Origin: Botryllus schlosseri
Taxonomy: Eukaryota > Chordata > Ascidiacea > Stolidobranchia > Styelidae
Direction of reading: 5' to 3'
DNA length: 24,540 nucleotides
Assembly (NCBI GenBank): GCA_000444245.1
Contig: ATSW01100134.1
Span: 1 to 24,540 of the forward strand
Part shown: piece by piece, positions 1 to 12,000 of the stretch
How the letters are laid out: each line of letters opens with the position of its first letter
Position numbering within the stretch: the first letter of the stretch is position 1
Made by a program: the position numbers and the translations under genes
Notes under the pieces: generated by a model
Seen by the model: the letters and a program-made list of their open reading frames with translations, nothing else
Told to the model about the DNA's origin: nothing
Database searches by the model: none

Positions 1-94
1 AGCCCCGGGAACGCCCCTGGTGGCGGGCGTCCCGGCACTCGATCCCTGCGAGTCCTGGCCAGGCGGAGAGTCGCGCTGCCTGGGCCGTGGCAAT
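1..94 (-). CDS. SARM1: SARM1 exon: C-terminal Pro/Ser/Arg-rich tail, runs off the window
   Basis: The acceptor is TTTACGTATTCAG with the AG at 95-96. The exon supplies one base (A) that closes an AGA arginine codon with the previous exon, then 31 open codons to the window edge. The peptide is low-complexity and rich in Pro, Gln, Ser, Gly and Arg (it contains RDSPPGQDSQG and SSAGTP). Its GC content is far above that of the AT-rich DNA beside it, which supports coding. The human SARM1 tail is also Ser/Gly/Pro-rich, but this similarity is compositional only. The next donor or stop is not visible. An untranslated or unrelated GC-rich patch is possible, but the matching phase and acceptor argue against it. 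Confidence 0.7.
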   Translation of the reverse strand, partial: MATAQAARLSAWPGLAGIECRDARHQGRSRG

Positions 95-3000
95 CTGAAT
101 ACGTAAAGGACGCCGTCAAACTACAAGTCGCGATATTTTTCAATATCATCAAGATGTCTAAAAAACTTTGAGAAACACTGCACCAGGCGGTGGAATTTTC
201 CAAAACATTTTGACAGTGAAAAAGATTTCATTACCCCAAGACTCTATCCCCATTCACATCGGTTAATACTCGCACTCGTTTACACGGAGAAAGATCCCGA
301 AGAGGTCAAAGTACTTAGCAATGCTACAAAACTAGAAATAGTATTGCACCGTACATTATTTTATTCACATACGAGCAGCAGTAACGATTTCCATGACATT
401 TCAAAACGAATTCAGGCAAACATAGGAAATGAAGGGGCTGAAAAATATTCCAGTAATCAGCTTTAATAAGTTTGTTTGATCGAGGGTTGAACATTTGTAG
501 CAGTGACTCGGAGGGTGTACTTTTGGAATTAGGAGGTGTATATTCACGACTAATACATCTAATAACACCACGAATGGGTGGGATCTTTGAAATCTGTTAC
601 CGAAAAGGATAGGACAGAACGATATTTACTTCTGTCCCTGATGTTTTTGGCGGCACATACACCGACTGATGATACACATACACACGATCTGTGCATATTA
701 GGGTTGTCCATAATTTGGAAAATCTCAAAATTTATGCGTATCCATGTCTCATTCTATAGATTATAGTTAAAAAACGTCAATGAACCTGCAATAAGCTCAC
801 GGGAAAGTCGTTACCATTTGTCTAAATGCGTTTGAAAGTAGCTGCCGTAGAGTGGGCGTGTCAGCGACCATAGAACGGCAAGCAGACTAGTAATCACGAA
901 ATCACGGCGTTTGATTAGCTAATCTGCCACGCTTCAATGATCACGACATTGGCGGCTTGTTGATCAGCTGGTCAAGGAGTCGGCTAACGGCGGTGATTCT
1001 GTAAGCGCATTGCAGGTTGGTCCGCCCATAATGATTTAGGATTAATTCAGAACATGTTGAGTAACGAAACACATGATGAACAAAGAACAGCTGCTTCACA
1101 ATAACTTTAAATACATGACTGGATGGCTTATTGTGAAGGTAACCGTTGTAGCCCGTATGCCTTGATTTCATTGATGGAAAGCACAAAAACAAGCGGAAAA
1201 ATATTGCAAAGGCGCTTATGCAAGTGACAAACGAATTTCTAATTTCAGAGGGGATGTACCATTATTGAATACAAATATAAAGCTTGACATTGACACTACT
1301 TTGTCTGATCTTATTAGGCTGTTGTCTCGGTATATAATTGAAGTCTTGAATGCTGTAAGGGCTGGATGAATCTGTCATTTATGCTTGGCACTTGTCAGAT
1401 TATTGCAGAATAATGAATCATACCCGCAAGTGCTGTCAAAGTCCTCAATGATGCCGCGAAAAGAGGTCTAAAGACAAGCACGGACTATGCTGGTAGGACC
1501 AGCAAAAAGACAGTTTGCTTGCATTGCTTAGCATGTCCTTAATGAATCTTAGATCATTACCGGCTGCATCACTACAAATGCTTGAATCAAACCAGACATG
1601 GACACAAAAAGGATGTATTGAAGCGGTGTGGTAGTTACACTCTTCTTCAGAAATCCAATGTAAGCTACCTGGTCGGCCCACAAATCCTCTGAGCATACAG
1701 GATTGTGTCCAGAATCCATATCACATGGTATGCCGCACCAGGTCGGCGATGTCTAGTATGCCTTACCTGCACCCAGAAAACAGGACCACTTGGTGTAATC
1801 TAAAGCATATCAGATATGTAGGCTTTTTCTGGTATCTATAAGTTCACAATCATTCGCTGTTTCACCTCTGTCATGCCTGCAATAGGCTATTGTTGACCAG
1901 ACGTCTCATTTTATTATTAAATCACCAACGTACAATGCGCTTACAGAATCATTGCCGTTAGCGAACTTCTCGAACTAGTATAAGCACATAATCAGCAAGC
2001 CGCTGTGGTCGTGACCATTCAAGCATTGCTGATTAACCAATCAAGAGACGCGATTTCGTTATTACTAGTCTTCTCGCCGTTCTATGGTCGCTAACACGCC
2101 CACTCTACGGCAGCTACTTTCAAACGTATTTAGACAAATGTTAACGACTTTCCCGTGAGCTTATCGCAGGTTCATTGATGTTTTTTATCAATAATCTACA
2201 GAATGAGGCATGGATACGCATCTTTTTTGAGATTTTCCAAATTAGGGACAACCCTAGTGCATATGCATACCATGAGTGCATGATGCAAAGGTGCAGAAAT
2301 AGTCTTGTAAATCTTATGAGGTCTTGTACCATCCTTCCATGCTATCCCGAAAATGCCGAGTGTCAAGTGGGAAAGCCACGGATGTCAGTTTTACTGATCA
2401 GGTTTTGGGTTTTACCCGTGGGATTGAACCCACGACCTACCGATCAAGTCAGACGGTCCCCCATTATGCTACCTTGTCGAGCTATACATGCGGTTTTCAT
2501 AAAAGTGATGCAAGATAATGGCAATGGTGAAATACATGAATCCCTGGTTACGTAGCATACGGCAGTGTGTTAACAGCAGAGATAACTCCTTCACTTTCGT
2601 GACACACGCAATATCCCGCCACATTTGGAGTCGTTTACCTTTTGGTCTCGACCAAGTTATCGGAACTTCGACTTGGTCGTACGGGCATGTTGGGATGCAG
2701 GGCCGGCTTTCTGGAAGTGCTCGGACCGCTCCTGACGCTGTGCATCGACATAATTCTAGGCAGTTTGCGACCTGAAAAGAGAGGGCTGGGTTACTGGAGG
2801 CCACAATTGATCAACTAGAAAATTTTCAACAATCCCAAATCAGATCAAAATTAGAATAAAATTTATATAGCTTTTTCCAAATTGGAGTCGAATTGGAATT
2901 ATAGCTGCAAATTTCTTTCCAAATTAGATTAGAATTACTGAATTCGCAAAAACTTGGACATTGAACCAAGTTCGGTTGATATCGAATCGCAGGTAATTCT

Positions 3001-6000
3001 TATTGTTATGAGCATGGGAATAGCAAATGTCTGTACTGCAAGCTTGGCTCGTTTTGCACTATACAGTTCTAGTTGACTAAATAAACTAAACAGAGCGAAA
3101 TGCCACTAATCTAATTCTAATAAAATTTGTGAAATGCTTCTTTGCTCTAATTCTATTCCTAATCTAATTTCCGGTTTTTGTGAAAATGTTACAGCAAAAC
3201 TGTATGGTCTGAAGCAAGCCAATCGTGCTGTGTACAGACATTTTCCAGTCTCATGTTTATGAGAATGCAAATTTGGTTCAGTAATTCTAATTCTACTCAA
3301 ATTTGCAAAAAACTGTGAAGCTGTAATTCTAATTATGATCAAGTTGAAAAGAAATGAGTAGCTATAATTAAAGAGCTTCTTTGAGGTGCAGAGCTTCAAA
3401 ATACAATTGAATAGTATATTCATATTGAAGTGAACCCGAATAATATCGGCCGACACTCGTCAGGGGTAATCGTCAGCAACTGGTAGAGAATAAATAGGAA
3501 AGAACATTGCATATCAACAATTGTATCACAAAATATGACGTCACCAGCACGAAATTTCGAATAAGAGAGCATTCAATGTAGGCCTACTTTTTTAAGATGG
3601 TACACCAACTCCTTTTGTTGATATTCATCGAAAAATAGTACATTGAACGCTCTCTTATTTGAAATATCATACTGGTGACGTCATATTCTTTGAAAACGAT
3701 TGCTTCAATCCCATTGAAACTATTATTCTAATTATAGTTTAATACGGATAAAACCTGTGTAGCTATAATTCTAATTCAAATCTTGGCCACATCTGATTTA
3801 AATCATAATATATTGGCTATCAAGTCTGTTCTAATATTTGCATTTGCAATCGGTTATAACAGGAAATGTAACCTACTTGTGGCTGGATCTTGACCGCGCA
3901 GGAACCTGATAATCTTATCCACGCACGCATCTTGATATTCGTGAACCCATCTGCAAAAGACGGCACCAGTTACACACGAGCGTTAATCGCAAAATTGCGC
4001 GGCATACTTGACACCGTTGTAGTAACATATCGGAGATATATCCTCGGGTAAGTCTTCGGGCAGAGGCCACTGGAACGATTCTGTCGTCACAGGCACAATA
4101 TTACGCCTGTTACCGATGGCTGTGACAATTTCCTGCGGAACAAACATCAATGTGTTATTCAACACTTGAATGATGAAGATGTGTCGCACGTATAAACAAA
4201 CATTTAATAAGTGAAAATAAATCATGATGTAGGATATGGATGTAACTCTGAAATTAATATCGTTAGCGGTCAATAGAGCTAAAACAATATTGGCAAGTTT
4301 AGTGACATCACAACGTATGATTAGGAAGATGGAGAACTGTAATCTGGGACAGGTAGACTGGGAATGTATATATATTTCTTTTTGCTTACAGCTGTTTGGA
4401 TGCAACCTTTCTAGTTTTGTTTCATGCCCAAGCATAGCAATGACTGTATTGCTGTTCAAATGAATGCTTTAAAGTTTAGGAAAATTGCCATAGAGGTCAT
4501 ACCTTCTGAATATGCGCTGAATATATCAGGGTGCTAGTTATTGGTTTTAAGATGCGAGTCAACATTTGCCACCTCGGCATTGGGACAGGTAGCCTCCTGG
4601 TAGTAATGAGCCCTGATACATTCAAAAATCCAAAAGCTGCATTGAAGGAGAGCCAAGATCACAAGAAAAAAGCATACGATTGTGTAGCGAAATTAAGGAG
4701 TCCTTTCTTAAATTCTTGCAGACTGCCATCTCCGTTTCACTGGAGATAAGTTTCTGCGAAATCAACTGGCGTGTCTTTGAGGGCGTGCCTTCGTTAGGGT
4801 TGTTCAGAATTGATCGACTTTCAAAATGTCGTGATTTTCAGTCCAATTCCCATGCCTTATACCATAAAAACATATTCTAGGTACTTTTTTTCGTAATTCA
4901 TCCCTTGCATCCGTGTGCACATTGAGCTGGAAGAATATCGGCTAAAAATAGGGGATTCCCCTAAAATTTGAGTTTCGCCATTCGGACTAGGCTAGTAAAA
5001 CGTCATATATAAGCTGGTTTTATGTAGCTATTGCGGTTGGAGTGCTACATATCCTCACTATAGAAAGTATTGTCAGTTCAGGACACCATTTTCATGTCCC
5101 ACACTGCCTTAGAACTCCTCAAAACGGCCTAAGACTGATAGTCATTTTGTTGGATCACCTATCCTACACTCCTCAACCCTACCCGAGATTGTTCATCAAT
5201 TCCGGGATCGAAACGTGCAAGAATACAACTGTAAGTGTATCATTCACTCACAGCCACATTATAAACATCACATTGTTCAAAGGAAACGAAACAAAAAGGC
5301 AAAGAAACAGATCAACTTGGCAAATACTACTTAAATCAGGTCCGGATGAAATGGTTGCTTTAGAGAAATCGGCATATCTGTTCCCGTTATCTTCCACGGC
5401 TTGTAAGAGGCTCGCTCGCTGTTCTTTGTCATCTGTTTTGAAAGCATCAAAGTCGGTATTCAATTTCACCAAACGCTCTGCTGCGCCGTTAACTATTTCA
5501 ACGCTACTCACAAATTCTTGAGCAGTCACGAAATGCGAATCAGTATGCCATTCCGAAACTGGAAGACTAAACCAATCATGTTCGACATGTATAGCATTGA
5601 ATAGAAACCATGATTCCGGTTCAATTAAAGCAACCATACTCATTGACTCAGAGCCAGAGTCAGAGATTAGACTCAGAGGTATAGCCTACCTCTGCGAAAT
5701 TGTTCAAGGATTGGCATTTGCAGCAATTTAGCAGCCATTCACTTTGTCAGGAATCTTTGGTTTAGCCGAGAACATTGTTGATACCACCGTTTCCTCGGTG
5801 AGATGCCAATGATGTTCTCGCCTCTTTTTATATGCAACATCAGCAACTGTGAAATCGCACAATGAAAAGTCTGTCATGCCATGAAGTAATTTGAGATCAA
5901 TATACTGTGCGTCACATGCATTACCAGTTTTCAACCAAGCTGGGACATAAAACAGGGCAACTATTTAATGAACTCTTCAGAATAGCCCATTTGCTCTCTC

Positions 6001-9000
6001 CACATGAACATTTTTGACAGTACAGCACTTGACTCATCCATCCAGTGCTATTAGTAGCACCAGGCTTGCAAAAACGATTATCAATATATTGGGCAGCTAC
6101 AATCGCCAAGGTGCCTGTTGCACATTCTCTGTAGTCATTTATTATCAAGACTTCTTTCTGCTTTCCATTATATGGCTTCATCAGTGGAATTATTTCTTGC
6201 TTAGCTTCATCAGCTTTGATCGTCAACCAGCTGCATTCATCAAACTGAAGTGTTTTAGAGCTTCTTAATTGATCAAATATCTTTCCACTTCTTGGAAGGT
6301 ATTAAAATCTGTGTTCTCAGGGCCTGTGGACGCAGATCCAAACACACTTCACTTCCAGACCTCCCCGGATGAGTAGTTCATAAATATGATGGCGACAAGC
6401 AGAAGTAGAAAGTAGAAAACTTTCCTGTTTATCAATTCTTCAAGTAACAGAACCGCACCTTTATTTTTTCTATTGTTTGAGGGTGTTGTGTCAAACACAA
6501 GAGCTCTGACATTATTTGTTAAATTATAAAGTTCCAGCAGTTCAAATGACAGATCTGCCTGTGCTTTTCCTGTACCACTCTCCAGAGTTCGATTGCCAAG
6601 AAGTTTGCCTTTCTCAAATGCGTTGGAATACGCAGACTATGCCAGCACTGCCAAGGCCTCAAATTTCCCTCCGAAACGACTTCTATAGTGAGCTTTGCAT
6701 CCCAGTGCAATGCAATGTGCCAAGTTGATCTGTTTCTTTGCCTTTTTGTTTCGTTTCCTTTGAACAATGTGATGTTTATAATGTGACTGAGAGTGAATGA
6801 TACACTTACAGTTGTATTCTTGCACGTGTTGATCCCGGCAATTGATGAACAATCTCGGGTAGGGTTGAGGAGTATAGGATAGGTGATCCAACAAAATGAC
6901 TATCAGTCTTAGGCCGTTTTGAGGAGTTCTAAGGCAGTGTGGGACATGAAAATGGTGTCCTGAACTGACAATACTTTCTATAGTGAGGTTATGTAGCACT
7001 CCAACCGTAATAGCTACATAAAACCAGCTTATATATGACGTTTTACTAGCCTAGTCCGAATAGCGAAACTCAAATTTTAGGGGAATCCCCTATTTTTAGC
7101 CGATATTCTTCCAGCTCAATGTGCACACGGATGCAAGGGATGAATTGCGAAAAAAAGTACCTAGAATATGTTTTTATGGTATAAGGCATGGGAATCGGAC
7201 TGAAAACCACGACATTTTGAAAGTCGATCAATTCTGAACAACCCTAGCCTTCGTAGACAGCCCTCCTTCGACTTGAAAGGAATAACCCAAAAGAGTGGTG
7301 CGTAACACACAAAGACGCGAACCAAACCATTTCACACATGAGCTTGGCAATGGGGATTGGCAGATATTGTCAGTAACAAAACACTTCTACTGTTCCGGGG
7401 TAGCATACACGAGTAGGTTTTGCCTGCTTGAATCACGTAGTTAAGTGGTTATGTATTTAGGTCACTTACACTACCCTAGGTTACCTCCCGACACTACTAA
7501 TTTTGTGAAGTAGAAATTAGATTTGGCGTATTCCTGCATCATCCACATGTGTGATGTTGTCATCAATAGAGCAGGACAAAATGGAGAATTCTCGGCAACT
7601 ACTCAATTAAATGCTAAAACCAAATTTACAATTGAAAACTACTAGGTTACTTTTAAGAGCTTTCATTTTCTACTTCTGTTGCTAGGGTAGAGTGAGAATA
7701 AAAAATTGAATTACAAAATGACACGTGGAGCCAAATATCAAATTAAGTACCTTCATGATGAGTGATGATTTTGGGTTCGTGCACCCTCTAATCTCTATTG
7801 GCCTACCAAATTCGCCACAAATAACTGATTTCACCATATGTTGATAACCGCTAACACTAGAAAGAAGCACCATGTCTCTATTTCGCTTTTCATAGAACCT
7901 TTGATTCATGCAATTTTTTAAAGCAATATTAGGCACTGATGCAGTGTGTGCGATGTAAAAAGCGTTCAATGACCTACCTTATGACTGTGAATCACACCCC
8001 ATCAACTAGGAATACTTATAGAAAGTTACTTAAACAAATCATTTGATATTTGCGGGGTTGTAACCAAGTCACAAGGTTCACAATGGTTACAATGAAATGT
8101 CTGTCTTGGCCGTCCTAGTCTCGAGTCGTGTAACTTGGTGCAAGTCTAGTCAATACACAAATTGACTCATTTTTCGTATTTTGAGATAATAACTCGAGTC
8201 ATGACTTGAGTCATTACAACCCTGGATATTCGGCACCATATATCAATACCACTTTTTGTCTTTTGTCCACCCTAATGTACGCAAAATCACTACTTCTACC
8301 TAATTGAGCGGAAATTCAGCCCTTACTCCTATTATGTTTGAGTAGCAACACTGACTACTTTGGTGACCATCTCTGGAATTACAGTCCTTCAATCTTTGTT
8401 AATTTTCTGTATTACTCCTCAGCATTGTAGGACACCTACTGTCCACATTGTGAGCCACCAGTATAAAATTAGCCTCCGGCCATCCTCTCACCTTATGCAC
8501 CCAGTCCGTTCCCTCGTGATCGATGGCGCATTTGTCCAGAGCGCCGGCAGTCAGGATCAGTATAAATCCCGCCGAAACCGACTCGACGCTCTTCAGCGTT
8601 CTGTCGCCAAAGTCGCCCTCTTGCAGGCTGTCGACGTCCAGGAACACGCGGTAGCCCCGCATTTGCAAGTGAACTTTCAACAGACTGAAAAAAGAAGCGG
8701 AAATAATGATCTCTGGTCAAAATGAGACCCGGTATAGCGAACAGAGGTGGAAGAATTATCCAGCATTTCTACTCAAGCAGAATTAAATTTTTATTCAATT
8801 GTAAATAAAAGCAAGAAGCGCATGATGAAAAATAGTGATGTACACACCATTATCAGAATGAATCAACACGGTGTGTCACCAACAGTGTACGCACAACTTC
8901 AGTGTGGCCAGCCAACAACTGCTGCTGTTGAACGTTCTATCTCCATTCTTTGGCAAGCTACTTAGTAAGGACAGACACTTTCTATCCGATAATGTAGGAA

Positions 9001-12000
9001 AGTATCTTTCGTTGTACCACTACAAATTTTAATTATTGCTACCATAATAAGTCATGTAACTATTCGCATTTTTCACAGGGCCAGATTTCATTAAAATAAA
9101 GTTTTGCATGTAAAAATTTGTCAGTTTTTGGCGGACATACAGTTCCAACCAGAAATGAAGATAAGTAGTACAATAGGGTGGAGTGAAAAATGGAAAATTT
9201 TGAATTTCAAAACGGACACTTGATATGTGGTGCCAAATTAAAAAAAAATAATTTCTATAATAATTTTGGGCTCCTGCACCCTCTAGTGGTTGTGCAATTG
9301 CATCCAACGAGTCAAAAATAGCTAATTTCGCTATATATTGATGACCGCTTCCGCTAGAAAGCTGATTTTGGGCTCAAAAGATGCGGAAGCTACAAGTTTC
9401 TATCTCACTTCCACAGAACTTTGTCTTAAAAATGAACAGAAAAAAAGTTACGAGCAAATTATTGATTTTTATACCATTTTTCGGTAAAATTACGCACTGA
9501 AGGAGGGTACAAGGCCAAAAGCGTTTAGTGATCGATCTTATGACTGACAACTCCATATTGGAAACACATAAATTGCTAATTCATATTGAAAACACAAAAC
9601 CATCAATTCTATATTGAAAAAAGATATATTTCGAAGATGGTTTCACTAGTAGAGTACTAGTCTGCACATACTTTGAAATCTTGTTTCGTATTAAAGGATT
9701 TCATCTGTTTTTGGGACTTCAGTTTTTCTCTGATTAAGCCATCTCTACGGTTAAATCTCGACACATAGGCAGATGCTTTGGTCACCACTTTAACGCCTCT
9801 TTCCACTGCCTGGTTGTGCCAAGGATGTTTGAGGAGATGACCTTAGATTTTCCATCTTGTGACATGGCGAGTTTTTGATTGCTGGTGGTCGCTGGTTTCG
9901 TTTCATTGACATATCCTCATTCAAAGTCGCTAATTGGAATCTGGTATTCTATTTGATCTGCTCATAGTTGCAATCTTGCAAGTCTTCCGAGGCCTTCATC
10001 ATCATCACCGAGCATTCCCAAAAGACATTATTCAGATGGGCGAAGTATGCTTTTCGTTGTAGCAAAGGTAGTGCAAGGTTGCGAATTCGTGTATCAGNAA
10101 GCTTTTGTAANATGGGAAACTATGNTGCACAAGTTTTTAGCACCATCAACAATGGAATTGTGACTTNTTATTTCAAACCATGACGNAAAATAAAACTCCA
10201 TGCAGAATTAAGCAAGATAGTTCAGATTGCTNNATGNATGACTCTGTCGCACATGTATGCTATGTATNGGACCTCAAAATTTGGCATGTTCTATGTGGGA
10301 CAGAGTCATCCATCAGGCAATCTGAACTATCTTACTACAATTNTGCATNGAGGTTTATTTTCCGTCATGGTTTGNAATAAAAAGGCACNATTCCNTTGTT
10401 GATGGTGCTAAANACTTCTGCAACATAGCTTCCCATGTTACAAAAGCTTTNTAATACACAATTCGTAACCTTGCACTATCTTTGCTACAACAAAATGCAT
10501 GTTTTGCACATCTGGGAATGCTCGGTGATGATGATGAAGGCCTCAGAAGTCTCAGGCAAGACTACAACTATGAGCAGATCAAACAGAATATCAGATTCCA
10601 ATTGACGACTTAGGAGGATATGTTAATGAACCGAAACCTAAAAACAACGTTGACACATGAATCAGATTGTTCAAAATCCCAATTATAAACATCGAGGCCA
10701 AATCATACCACCAAATTGTCAACTTGCATCTAAAAGATGCGGAACAGCCACCAGCAATCAAAAACTTTTCATATCTCAAACTGGAAAATCTAAGGTCATC
10801 ACCATTAAGGATCAATCATCCTTGGAACAATCAGGCAGTGGAAAGAGACGTTAAAGTGGTGACCGAAGCATATGCCCATTGCCCATGTGTCGGGATTTGA
10901 ACGTAGAGATGGCCTCATCACACAAAAACTGAAATCTCGAAAGCAGATGAAATCCTTTATTACGAAACAAAATTTTAAAGTTTGTGCATACTAATACTCT
11001 GGTAGTGAAACCATATTTGAAATATATCTTTTTTTAAATATAGTATTGATGTTTTTGTGTCTTCAATATGGATTTGCAATTTATGTGCTTTTAATAAGGA
11101 GTTGTCAGTCATAAGATCAATCACTACAAGCTTTTGGTATCATAGCCCCTGCTTCAGTGCCTAATTTTACCTAAAAACAGCCTAAATATCAATAACTTGC
11201 TTGTAACTTTTTTTCTGTTCATTTTCAAGACAAAGTTCTGTGGAAGTGAGATAGAAACTTGTTCCTTCCGCATCTTTTAAGCCCAAAACCAGCTTTCTAG
11301 CATGAGCGGTAATCAATATATAGCGAAATTAGCTATTTTTGGCTCGTTCGGTGCAATTGCACGACCACTAGAGGGTGCACGAGCGCAAAATTATTATAGA
11401 AATTATTTTTTTTCAATTTGGCACCACATATCAAGTGTCCGTTTTGAAATTCAAAATTTTCCATTTTTCACTCCACCCTAGTAGTACAATTCTAACATTA
11501 TGTGGAAAGACACCTAATTTGCATACGTTAGGTCAAAATGACGTTTTTTAAGGTGAAAAAATGTAAAATTTTTGATTTTTTAGGTCAAAATCTTCCGGTT
11601 TTTAGGTAAAAAAAATCGCCGGACTTATCACATACTAAATATTTAGTAGAATTTTAGGTCAAATGTGCATACCTTGCCAGATGGGATCCGTTGTTTCGCC
11701 GGTAGCTAATAAATACATCGTGGACGCTGTTCATGTCCTTGACGTCCTTTGACTGCAGACCTGGATTGATATACGTTGTCACAATTTCAAAATTAAATGT
11801 ACAATACACGACAGGACAAGGTAGATCTGTAATCGCCATCAGTAAAAGTGGCCAGTTGTCCCATTTCAATGGGAAGAGAGGCACTGCTTGCTTGTAGAGA
11901 CACATTCGTTAGCGGCATGGGGTAATACCGTATACCAAGCTGTTTTAAATTCTCTACTAGTTGCTTACGAATGGCTTCTCGAATACTTAATACTCAAAAT

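Larger units (their letters stand above)
9174..11480. mobile_element. 2.3-kb palindromic DNA transposon, TAGGGTGGAGTG ends, 9-bp target duplication
   Basis: It begins TAGGGTGGAGTGAAAAATGG and ends with the complement. The 9-mer GTAGTACAA flanks it exactly at 9165-9173 and 11481-11489. Almost the whole element is one inverted repeat. The left half mirrors the right half up to a loop near 10255-10293 (GATGACTCTGTCGCACAT faces ATGTGGGACAGAGTCATC). The right arm has about 110 bp (roughly 10635-10748) missing from the left. Both arms carry the same transposase-like C-terminal reading frame, pointing outward. A 9-bp duplication with long inverted ends recalls Mutator-like elements, but the superfamily is not proven. 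About 17 N bases are confined to 10098-10451 around the centre. Confidence 0.85.

Noticed and set aside
1-171. Plus-strand open frame at the left edge as a retroelement or other gene
   Set aside because: The GC-rich part ends exactly at a minus-strand splice acceptor in the phase SARM1 needs. The plus-strand frame has no recognisable domain.
2398-2490. Functional tRNA gene on the minus strand
   Set aside because: The T-arm and B box are good, but the acceptor stem and anticodon arm do not fold as a tRNA. A SINE head fits better.
3531-3692. TGACGTCA sites as CRE enhancer elements
   Set aside because: Both lie in the mirrored arms of a MITE, so their presence is explained by the repeat.
8493-8720. 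Alternative-frame minus ORF over the TIR exon
   Set aside because: It is a shadow of the TIR reading frame without domain content.
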